DNA from: Silene latifolia | Lineage: Eukaryota; Streptophyta; Magnoliopsida; Caryophyllales; Caryophyllaceae | DNA: 64,000 nt | Direction of reading: 5' to 3' | Assembly (NCBI RefSeq): GCF_048544455.1 | Contig: NC_133538.1 | Location: forward strand, 435,982,311-436,046,310 | Shown here: one piece after another, positions 46,541 to 56,562 of the stretch | Layout of the letters: the number at the start of each line of letters is the position of its first letter | Numbering within the stretch: the stretch's first letter is position 1 | The notes under the pieces: generated by a model | Seen by the model: the letters and a program-made list of their open reading frames with translations, nothing else | Told to the model about the DNA's origin: nothing | Database searches by the model: none | Position numbers and translations under genes: made by a program

Positions 46541-48092
46541 CAGAGAGACAGAGAGATAGAGAGAGAAAGTGAAAAAAGACGAGCTGAAGAACTGAAAAAA
46601 GAGAGACAGAGAGATAGAGAGAGAAAGTGAAGAGAGTGGGAGTGTAGTAAATGAGTGAGTATGAGAGGGAATTGACAGTAGTTAGATGAGTTTTGTAGGG
46701 GGACACGTGGCAGAATCTGGTGCGTCTATAATTTTTAGATCTAAGGGTTTAGAATGAGTTCAGCCGCCTCACCCTAAGAAGGGTGCCTCACATGATTCAA
46801 TCTCTAGAGGCCGGATCCGGTGAGGCACCTCATTATGGCGAGGCGGCCGGCCTCACCATATTCATTCATTAAACTTGGGGCGGACTGAATGTGGACTAAT
46901 ATTAAACGGGCTCATTCAATGTGGGCTGTCAATTCATCTTTTCCTAATTTTTCATGTGGGCTAAATATTTTTTTATCTAAACTTTTTTATGCAAAATATC
47001 TAAACAAATTTTCTTCATCAACGATTAATATCGTGATTCTAGGGATTGTTCATAGATTCCAAACCCAAACTCCATAAACTAATCAATGATTCATCAATTG
47101 CAGCGATTGTTCATAGATTCCAATTGATGAATTCCGTGAGGGTTGTGAATCGATTAATATCGTGATTCCAATTGCAGCGATTTGCCGATCAACGTGATTT
47201 CAGCAATTTCAGAAGAAGATTTCGAATAATTTCGAGGTAATTTTGATCAAAATTGAGCTCGATTAATTTGTGTTTCAGTTTTAGTTTGTAAAATATTGTG
47301 ATTGTAGTGGAATCGAAGGCTCGATTTTGTTGTAGTTAAAAATGTCCCTTAACACTGTATGTTCTTGTTGTATCATTGACATCTAACTCACTGTGAGTCT
47401 TATTAGAATAATTGAAATAATGTTAATAGTTTTGGAGTTAATAAGGCCGCAGCAACATGTTTACAAAGCACGTTTTAGCAAATTAGCATAGAGCTTATGT
47501 TGATTTTGTTGAGGTTCTCTTAAGAGTTGATGGGGATACGAAATGCAGGAAGGAACAATGGTCTCGTGCCATGAAGTTTTGCTTAGCTTGTTTAGTTTGT
47601 TGAGCTCTCTTAGATTGTATTTTTGTTTTTCATTAACTGTTGAATTCTATTCCAAAACCCGGGAAAGGGTAAATGTGAATTTTAGTGATGATAAAAGTTA
47701 GTTTTTGTCTTGATGACTTTTTCGCTCCTGCATGATTAAATTATTAATGTGTTCAACTACGTTAATCTGCAGAAACATCTTTTCCTTTTCTGGCTGCTTT
47801 TAGTCAGTTAAGTTGTCTCTAAAGTTCGTCTCGTTGGTGGGGGTATGTTGCTACCTTGCTGTAAATCCAAAATGTGCAGTTTAATTTGCAGATAATGTCT
47901 CATGTGATACACATAGCATAAAGCTTGCATTTTATTTATGGCTTTACTTCTATGAATACAAAATCCACTCATCTCACTGAAGCTACTACGTTACTTCCCT
48001 CTAACCACAGCAAAAAAAATTGATCATAACAGTGAAACAGTTGTCGAGGAGGAGACATACTTTATTGGTTTAATATTTTCAATTGGTCTCCC

Positions 48093-48262
48093 TTGTGACG
48101 GATTATCATTTGTGACGGATATTTTGTGAGATAAAATGGTAACAAAATGGGTTAGTGGAGAAAGGGGACCACATGAATAGTGTTGCAGAGAGAGAAAAAG
48201 TGGGTACTTTGTGAGGTAAAATGGTATCCGTCACTCAAGAGTGACGGATACGTGCCGTCACA
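48093..48262. mobile_element. MITE with GTGACGGAT ends, inside copy 2
   Basis: Second copy of the MITE at 40209-40379, in the same place within the repeated unit. Confidence 0.6.
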
Positions 48263-48560
48263 ATCAAGAATTTGTGTAATATTTTATCTATAAGGCTCAA
48301 TTTCGTATGTCGAGGTAATTTCATATGATCGTACTGTTTTACATACTACTTTGAATCCATGTTTTCTTTAGTTTAAGGTTAATATAATCAAGGAACATAT
48401 TTGTTTCCTTCAAGCTTATATGTTTTTTTGACACCGGAGAGATAAACAAGTTTGGAACTTTATGTCATTTAGTTGATGCCCACTTTTCTTCCATTCATGC
48501 TTTTGTTTAAGATTAAGATATACCTAGGCTAGCATTTAGCCAGACATCTTAGTAGTATCA

Positions 48561-50828
48561 TTTATTTTGCTTTTGTTCTTATTTTGTGAAGTCTATACCT
48601 TGTTTTGTGAATCCTACGACTTGTTTTGTGAAATTAGAAGGTAATATTGTGAAACTTGGTCATAAATTAGTTGAAATCACCTATTTTGCTCTTGTTCTTA
48701 TTTTGTGAATCCTAGAGTCTGTTTTGTGAATCTTATACCTTGTTTTGTGAAATTAGAAGGTAATATTGTGAAACTTGGTCATAAATTGGTTGAAATCACC
48801 TATTTTGCTCTTATTCTTATTTTGTGAATCCTAGAGCCTGTTTTGTGAATCTTAGATCTTATTTTGTGAAATTAGAAGGTAATATTGTGAAACTTGGTCA
48901 TAAATTGGTTGAAATCACCTATTTTGCTCTTTTTCTTATTTTGTGAATTCTAGAGCCTGTTTTGTGAATCTTAGACCTTGTTTTGTGAATCTTAGAGCTT
49001 ATATTGTGAAACTAAAAGGTAAAATTGTGAAACGTGGTCATAAATGGTTGAAATTATTTATTTTGCTCTTCTTCTTATTTTGTGAAGCCTAGACCCTATG
49101 TTGTGAATTTTAGAGCTTATATTGTGAAACTAAAAGACAATATTGTGAAACGTGGTCATAAATGGTTGAAATTATCTATTTTGCTCTTGTTCTTATTTTG
49201 TGAAGCCTAAACCTTGTTTTGTGAATCTTACGGCTTGTTTTGTGAAATTAGAAGGTAATATTGTGAAACTTGGTCATAAATTGGTTGAAATCACCTATTT
49301 TGCTCTTTTTCTTATTTTGTGAATTCTAGAGCCTGATTTGTGAATCTTAGACCTTGTTTTGTGAATCTTAGAGCTTATATTGTGAAACTAAAAGGTAAAA
49401 TTGTGAAACGTTGTCATAAATGGTTGAAATAATTTATTTTGCTCTTCTTCTTATTTTGTGAAGCCTAGACCCTATTTTGTGAATCTTAGAGCTTATATTG
49501 TGAAACTAAAAGACAATATTGTGAAACGTGGTAAAAAATGGTTGAAATTATCTATTTTGCTCTTATTCTTATTTTGTGAAGCCTAAACCTTGTTTTGTGA
49601 ATCTTACGGCTTGTTTTGTGAAATTAGAAGGTAATATTGTGAAACTTGGTCATAATTGGTTGAAATCACCTATTTTGCTCTTGTTCTTATGTTGTGAATC
49701 CTAGAGTCTGTTTTGTGAATCTTAGACCTTGTTTTGTGAAATTAGAAGGTAATATTGTGAAACTTGGTCATAAATTGGTTGAAATCGCCTATTTTGCTCT
49801 TGTTCTTATTTTGTGAATCCTAGAGCCTGTTTTGTGAATCTTAGATCTTGTTTTGTGAAATTAGAAGGTAATATTGTGAAACTTGGTCATAAATTGGTTG
49901 AAATCACCTATTTTGCTCTTGTTCTTATTTTGTGAATCCTAGAGCATGTTTTGTGAATCTTAGACCTTGTTTTGTGAATCTTAGAGCTTATATTGTGAAA
50001 CCAAAAGGTAAAATTGTGAAACTTGGTCATAAATTGGTTGAAATCACCTATTTTGCTCTTGTTTTTATTTTGTGAATCCTAGAGCCTGTTTTGTGAATCT
50101 TAGACCTTGTTTTGTGAAATTAGAAGGTAATATTGTGAAACTTGGTCATAAATTGGTTAAAATCGCCTATTTTGCTTTTGTTCTTATTTTGTGTATCCTA
50201 GAGTCTCATTTTTATGAATCTTAGAGTTTATATTGTGAAACTAAAAGGTAATATTGTGAAACATGGTCATAAATGGTTGAAATTATCTATTTTGCTCTTG
50301 TTCTTATTTGGTGAATCTCGGACCTTATTTTGTGAATCTCGGACTTTATTTTGTGAATCTCAGACCTTATTCAGTGAATCTGAGAGCTTGTTTTGTGAAA
50401 CTTGGTCATCGTAAGTGGTTAAAATCACCTTTTTTGCTCTTTTCCTTATTTGGTGAATCTCAGACCTTATTTCGTGAAACTCATACCTTATTAAGTGAAT
50501 CTTAGGGCTTGTTTTGTGAAACTTGATCATCATAAGTGGTTAAAATCACCTATTTTGCTCTTTTCTTTATTCGGTGAATCTCAAACTTTGTTTTGTGAAT
50601 CTCAGACCTTGTTCAGTGAATCTTAGAGCTTGTTTTGTGAAACTTGGTCATAAAATCACCTTTTTTGCTCTTTTCCTTATTTGGTGAATCTCAGACCTTA
50701 TTTTGTGAATCTCATACCTTATTCAGTGAATTTTAGGGCTTGTTTTGTGAAACTTGATCATCATAAGTGGTTAAAATCACCTTTTTTGCTCTTTTCCTTA
50801 TTCGGTGAATCTGAGACTTTGTTTTGTT
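48561..50828. repeat. Nested tandem array, TTTTGTGAATC type, copy 2
   Basis: Same units in the same order as 40677-42950, showing that the array was duplicated as a block and has not since been reshuffled between copies. Confidence 0.9.
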
Positions 50829-50951
50829 CCTCAACATGAAGGTGGGAAAAGATCAGAAGCTATATACACAAGTATATTAGTACAAAGCAAAATAACAAAG
50901 TGACAACTATTTCTTTTCAGCGTAGCAGTTAACCAAAAAACGGAAATTTAC

Positions 50952-51050
50952 CTGACGATTTGTAAGCTTATTATCAGGGTTACAGTCTGGACTTATTCCA
51001 ATGCCCTGCATTCGTAAACTACTGAGAGGGAACGCACAGACACGGACCTG
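50952..51050 (-). pseudogene. Internal exon-like piece of the captured gene, copy 2
   Basis: The minus strand reads SSLRMQGIGISPDCNPDN then KLTNRQ up to a CAG|GTAAATTTC donor. In copy 1 (44885-44985) the same piece is disturbed at the CAG/CTG positions. Confidence 0.35.
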
Positions 51051-52865
51051 TTATAAAATAGCATCAGTTTTACTTCACCTCATCAAAGCTATTTGTCCAA
51101 CTCAATAGTCAATTTGCACAGGAAACAATTTACCATAAGAGATGAAACAATAAAAAAATCATCATTTTGTTCATCTTATAAAGGCTGAAAGGGAATAGGT
51201 GCTAATGCGCCAATATTATATCAATACTCATGGATGGGTATATAACTATATGTCCTATATGGTATATCCTATAAAGGCTGAAAGGACATAAGAATTAGAG
51301 CTCCATGCATCCAGAAGAGGCAATCATGGCCTTGAATACATTTTGGCGCATTCACCAGGTAACCTGCTTTACCTAAATGCCATACAATGGTTTTTTTAAC
51401 TAGGCAAAGTATACAGAAATATATAGGCCTCCAGAAAAACAAGCCATGAATCGAAATCGAAATTGAGGTATGAAACAGTAAAGAAACGAAAAGAAACATA
51501 CGAATAAGTGAGAAATCGATCAAAACCTGCAAATAAAAAGAGCGAAACTCGGTGATTAAACTAATTTATGACCAAAATTTAACAGAAATCGAAATCTAGG
51601 TTCTTACAATCTAATAGCCCTTCTCTGGCTACAATCTAAAGACCATAGCTTGTAATAATACAATATACATTTCTCTACTCCTACACTATTCTGTGGTCTA
51701 ATTACCGCGATTTAGACCATTTCACTCCACACCTTAATAAGGTCTCTTTCTCTAGATTGTAACATCTTTTTGGCTGGAGGTAACAGAACCATGAAATTAT
51801 CACATAAAATTCTAAATCAAACATAAACAAGATTAGATTCAAATCAATCAATCATTTCAAGCTGAAGTTTGATCAAAATCAACTCACCTATCTATAACGC
51901 TAAAGCAATCAAAACACGCTATAAATTCACAATCAAGTAATAATAAGAAAGCCCGAGCTTGCAATACTACAATACTTTCTACTATTCCTAATTTCTTCGG
52001 CAGTCTAATTGCCGCAAATTAAACCACCGTTCCATTAACAGAAGCACAAAATTACTTAAACCTCTATATCAAACAGTAACAATCTTAATTTCAATTGCGG
52101 AATCAAATCAATTAATCATTTTGAGCTGAATTTTGATTGAATCACCTCACCGATTGAAATATATTGCAAATAATAGCAATCAAACGCGCTATAAATTCAC
52201 AATCAAGTAGAAATAAGATTACATAATCTACAATTGTACGACAAACAAAAATCGCATAAGTTCAATTGCATAATCAAATAAATGAGTCATCTTAAGCTTA
52301 ATTTTCATCAAAATTATCTCATCGATCGAAATATCACAAACAATCGCAATCAAAACACGCTAAAAATTCAAATTCAAAATCATCTCAAATAATAATAAGC
52401 ATAATCAACGATAAGCAAAACTAAAGCGAGAATAAAATAAAAGAATAAGATGCGAAATTAGGTTAAAGTAGGAGATAAATACTTAGACGAAGCAGATTGA
52501 GATTCTTGTTCAAGCCAATGGCGAATTTGTTTAACGTTGCGACGAAAGATTGCGGCCGAGTTCTTGACGTCGCTACGAAGGAGAAGTACAAATACAAAAA
52601 AGAGAGACAGAGAGACAGAGAGATAGAGAGAGAAAGTGAAAAAAGACGAGTTGAAGAACTGAAAAAAGAGAGACAGAGAGATAGAGAGAGAAAGTGAAGA
52701 GAGTGGGAGTGTAGTAAATGAGTGAGTATGAGAGGGAATTGACAGTAGTTAGATGAGTTTTGTAGGGGGACACGTGGCAGAATCTGGTGCGTCTATAATT
52801 TTTAGATCTAAGGGTTTAGAATGAGTTCACCCCTCACCCTAAGAAGGGTCTCACATGATTCAATC

Positions 52866-52867
<2 letters not shown>

Positions 52868-52920
<53 letters not shown>
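52868..52920. repeat. (TA)n microsatellite, right flank of the dimer
   Basis: About 26 TA units follow AATCTACA directly, matching the left tract. Confidence 0.95.
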
Positions 52921-52924
<4 letters not shown>

Positions 52925-53118
52925 AGTATATATAATAGCTATTGTTACATTGTTTGTCAATTTAAGCACATAGCGTGTACGAACATGACTTGTAGATTCA
53001 TTTGAGTTCATCTTATGAAAATAGACCTTAATTAGCGTAATTGTAAGTGTAAAGATACGTATTATCATGACTACTATTTGTGGTATTGTCTAATGCATAA
53101 TCAAGGCCGTCTTTCCTC

Positions 53119-53867
53119 AATTCTTATATCCTACACCCATGTGTAGGATACTACATACTCCCTCCAACCCCCCACTCCCACTCATCCTCAACTTCCTCTT
53201 CTTTTTTTTTTTTCTTCTAAAATTTTAAAACAAAAATTAACTTCCAATTTTAAGAAAAGTTAGGACGATCATATTCAGTTTAAGTGTTACGTAGTGTTAC
53301 ATTCACGATATGACATATTATATTCATTTTAAGTTTAGTGAATATGACAATATTGTTTAATGAATATGTGCTTTAAAGTGCGATATTCACAATAGGACAC
53401 TATCATACTCACTTTCAGTTTCGTGAATATGACAGTGTAGTTTGATGAATATGTATTAAGGGGTGTGATGTTCATCCGATGGTTCTATTATATTTACTTT
53501 CATTTTATTGAATATGATATTTATAGTTTAGTGAATATGAGTTTATTTGTTCAAATATATTGAACAATAATCATGAACGTTTAATTTCATACCAAAATCG
53601 CATAATACAAAATAATTTAAGGAAAAAAAATTATGTGATATGATATGAATATGTCAATTACGTTATGTGAATATGTGAGAAAAAAATAAAACAAATAACA
53701 AAGTATATCAAATATGATCTCAATTTGTAGAGAAATAAAAATTATAAATAATAATATTTTTTTTATTATTTTCTAATTTATTAAATTTATAATTTATTTA
53801 TTATAAGAAAAAAATTAAAAAAAGGGAGTATCATACATCATACTCCTAGGTGCATGGTATAATTTAC
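53119..53867. mobile_element. Mutator-like MITE (749 bp)
   Basis: Diverged inverted ends (ATCCTACACCCATG...GATACTACATACTCCCT at the left; AGGGAGTATCATACATCATA then CTCCTAGGTGCATGG at the right). The 11-12 bp direct repeat CCGTCTTTCCTC lies outside both ends (53107-53118 and 53868-53879). This duplication length fits Mutator-type elements. The interior repeats GTGAATATGA-like words and has no gene. Confidence 0.65.
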
Positions 53868-53939
53868 CCGTCTTTCCTCTGCTAGGTAATACGGAGTATA
53901 AACTATTATTTTCGTTCGTAACGCTACCTGCAGTCCTTC

Positions 53940-54270
53940 ACTTCGTGGGAAAAAAACAATTGAGTAATCTCGTGTCGGGTCGTGTTCGTATCACAGGGTC
54001 ACGACCCAGTTATTATCAAGAAAAAAAAAGTTATAAGTTGCCATTTTTCACTCTGACAAAAAAAAAGTTATTATCAAGAAAAATTAGGATTAATTTAGTA
54101 AATAGGTCATTCGTGTCGGGTTCGTGTTTAGAGAGCTCAACCCAAACCCAACCCAGTTAAATCTCGTGTCGTGTCGTGTCGACCCACTTACATAAATGGG
54201 TCATTAAGGCTCAACCCAAACCCATTAACTTCGTGTCGGGTTTTCGTGTCGTGTCATTGTTTGCTACCTC
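53940..54270. repeat. GTGTCGGGTTCGTGT repeat
   Basis: CGTGTCGGGTCGTGTTCGTA, TCGTGTCGGGTTCGTGTTTA and CGTGTCGTGTCGTGTCGACC alternate with CTCAACCCAAACCCA. Such CACGAC/GTGTCG-rich repeats are common in dicot genomes as transposon pieces; the ends are not defined here. Short open stretches are by-products. Confidence 0.5.
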
Positions 54271-54649
54271 TAAATTTAGGATGAAGTTAGCGAGATTTAT
54301 CAAAAAGTTTCAAACCACACTCACAAATTTAATGTTAATCAATTATTCTATACTCCATTGAAATTATTCGTATACCGTGTTGGCTAACATACCCGGGTTT
54401 ACTATGGATAATTGTAACTTTAATCAAGTTTAGTATTTCATAGAAGAGATAAGTCCTATATATCTACGAACATTGTGAATGCTAGTAGTTTGTCTCCTAT
54501 TTTATTGTGTCATTATTAGTGATCTTTCGTATGAGATTATTTTATTTTCAACACAAATAGTTTCCATTTGTTAAGAGTTTCTAAATTTGAACTCGTCCGT
54601 AAAACTAAGATATTTGTAGACCATTTTATGCCTTATCATTAACCAAAAT

Positions 54650-54987
54650 TGTTGGGTTTGTGCCTTGATTCTGTTAACCGCCGCTTCGAATAACTATGCG
54701 GGGGTCTCGCTGCCCGGTCAGCGAGTCTGGGTCCAGGTCTGTCTTGGGCCTTTATTAGGTCATTCTGTATTAGGTTTAGAGAGTATTATATAAACTCTCT
54801 AATCCTCTACCTAGCAGTTATGCTTATCATACCGTCTCGAATCAGAATCAAAAACTCCTCACATATCAATAAAACTCTCTCCCTTCTGCCCTGTGGACGT
54901 AGCTAACACACCGTTAGTGAACCACGTAAATCTGTGCGTTTGTCTTTTATTGTTCTTTATTTGTTCTTTCTTGCTTCTGTTATAACA
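54650..54987 (+). repeat. Solo LTR of a copia-type element
   Basis: 338 bp from TGTTGGGTTTGTGCC to TTCTGTTATAACA, with the perfect 5-bp target duplication AAAAT on both sides (54645-54649 and 54988-54992). TATATAAACTCTC (TATA box) and AATAAAACTCTC (poly-A-signal-like) are inside. The internal part was presumably lost by LTR-LTR recombination, a known route. Confidence 0.8.
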
Positions 54988-55461
54988 AAAATAAAACAAA
55001 ATATTAAAATGGCATAATGTAAACCTTCTTACGCCTTATCATTGATTAAAATAAAACAATTTTAAGTTGCAACCATGATTTGCACGGTATCCGTATCTGT
55101 TATTGGGCTAGGTCTGTCTTGGGCCTTTATTAGGTCATTCTGTATTAGGTTTAGAGAGTATTATATAAACTCTCTAATCCTCTACCTAGCAGTTATGCTT
55201 ATCATACTTTATCAATCATGTCAAAACTCCTCACATATCAATAAAACTCTCTCCTTCTCGCCCCCGTGTGGACGTAGCTAACACACCGTTAGTGAAACAC
55301 GTAAATCATGTGCGTTTATCTTTTATTGTTCTTTATTTGTTCTTTCTTGCTTCTGTTATAACAAAAATAAAACAAAATATTAAAATGGCATAATGTAAAC
55401 CTTCTTACGCCTTATCATTGATTAAAATAAAACAATTTTAAGTTGCAACCATGATTTGCAC
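54736..55461. repeat. 375-bp tandem duplication covering most of the solo LTR and its right flank
   Basis: GGTCTGTCTTGGGCCTTTAT at 54736 recurs at 55111, and the match runs through the LTR end, AAAATAAAAC and on to CAACCATGATTTGCAC (55085 and 55461). Because flank and LTR are copied together it is a segmental duplication, not a second insertion. Differences again sit mainly at CAG/CTG. Confidence 0.85.
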
Positions 55462-56562
55462 ATGAATTTAATGTGCCTGTTAACCATGTAAATATTTTAA
55501 AAATTGCTCCGTAACTCTAAATTTGCTTGCATAATTGGATGATATGTGAAAACGTGGAACAAAACAAATGATGAACGTAAGAATTATGAGAAAAGCAGGA
55601 CAAATAACTATTAAAGCAATTAAGAAAACTACCTAGCTAAACCATAGTAGGAGGTAATCAATTTAATTGATCGATAGTAAAACTCGATAACCGTTAACAG
55701 TACTCCATTATGTGTGATGGCCGATGTCAAACAATCACATGGTGATAAATCGACAATGCTTAATTCCTGAAAATAAAAATAAAAATAGATATGATTAAGA
55801 AAACATACAAATACAATCAAACTGTACAATAATAATATTAAAGCATAAGAGAAAAAAAAAACTATAAATACATAAATAAAGAAAAATTGTACGATATAAC
55901 TAAATTGATTGCAATATATATCACTTGGATTTCTTATACTATCAAATAAGTTCGTATTGAATACCTTTTCGATTTGTATTATATAAATTATCCATCATCG
56001 CTGCATCGTGCACAATAATCTAACCACAATAAGAACTTGGTCAGTATAATTCAAACTTTATACAAGACTACACAACCATCACAAGGAGTCCACACTATAT
56101 GACTTGGTCAGTATAATTCAAACTTTATACAAGACTACACAACCATAACAATGAGTCAACACTATATGTCAACGTAATTGTGCTGTAAAAAATAAAAAAT
56201 AAATAATTCAATCGGGATCAATCAATAGCATGAGCAAGAGGGATAAACAATTAATTAAATGAAAACAATAGCATAGAAAGAAAGTCTAATTGTGAACCAA
56301 AGGTATTGATGATTGTATATATATACATCGGAGGCTTGTGTAATTTATATAGATAGACATTTAACTATATTAGACTTCTTATCATCATGATCTATTATAG
56401 ACGTTTCTTAACTCATAAACTCCTAAACTTTATCTTGTATTATTTGTATTTCTTTTATCTATTTCTATAAGAGAATTTTATATATTATCTTTTTGTTCTA
56501 GGTAGTTCGGCAAAGTTGGAGACTCTTAAACGCTCGAAAAAAGCTTCCTTTATTAATATAGA
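55462..56562. other. AT-rich stretch, no gene
   Basis: Contains a 67-bp tandem duplication (56035-56168) and, at 56500-56562, a Helitron 5' motif on the minus strand. No coding signal. Confidence 0.5.
56035..56168. repeat. 67-bp tandem duplication
   Basis: ACTTGGTCAGTATAATTCAA starts at 56035 and 56102; both copies end in ACACTATATG. Confidence 0.9.

Larger units (their letters stand above)
38921..46804. mobile_element. TA-flanked DNA element, copy 1 (7.9 kb, TAFT/Pack-MULE-like)
   Basis: It starts TAGAGGCCGGATCCGGTGAG and ends in AAGGGTGCCTCACATGATTC then AATCTCT. The ends form a diverged inverted repeat of about 45 bp: GTGAGGCACC then CGAGGCGGC at the left, and in inverse GTGAGGCACCC then TGAGGCGGC at the right. 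Plant Mutator-like elements called TAFTs sit in (TA)n tracts, which fits (inference). No transposase is seen. It carries a GC-rich terminal hairpin, a small MITE, a 2.3-kb tandem array, a BAHD pseudogene, tRNA-like sequences and pieces of a spliced gene. Confidence 0.6.
46805..52867. mobile_element. TA-flanked DNA element, copy 2 (6.1 kb)
   Basis: It follows copy 1 directly, head to tail, with only CT between the last AATCT and the new TAGAGG. It matches copy 1 throughout with an offset of 7884 up to 50945, then lacks the 1.8-kb segment. Differences are few and mostly at CAG/CTG or CCG sites. It ends AATCTACATATA in the right (TA)n tract. Confidence 0.7.
25740..56562 (-). mobile_element. Helitron 6, heavily interrupted
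   Basis: The 3' end has CTAG at 25740-25743 with the hairpin GCCCGGGC-GAT-GCCCGGGC. The next 5' motif in the array lies at 56500-56562 (TCTATATTAATAAAGGAAGC on the minus strand). If these are two ends of one element, it was split by the copia element (27221-38550), the TA-flanked dimer (38868-52920), a MITE and a solo LTR, leaving about 5 kb. This pairing is inferred only from order and orientation. Confidence 0.4.

Noticed and set aside
55085-55461. Second solo LTR insertion
   Set aside because: The copied unit begins inside the LTR and includes the flank beyond its target duplication, so it is a segmental tandem duplication.
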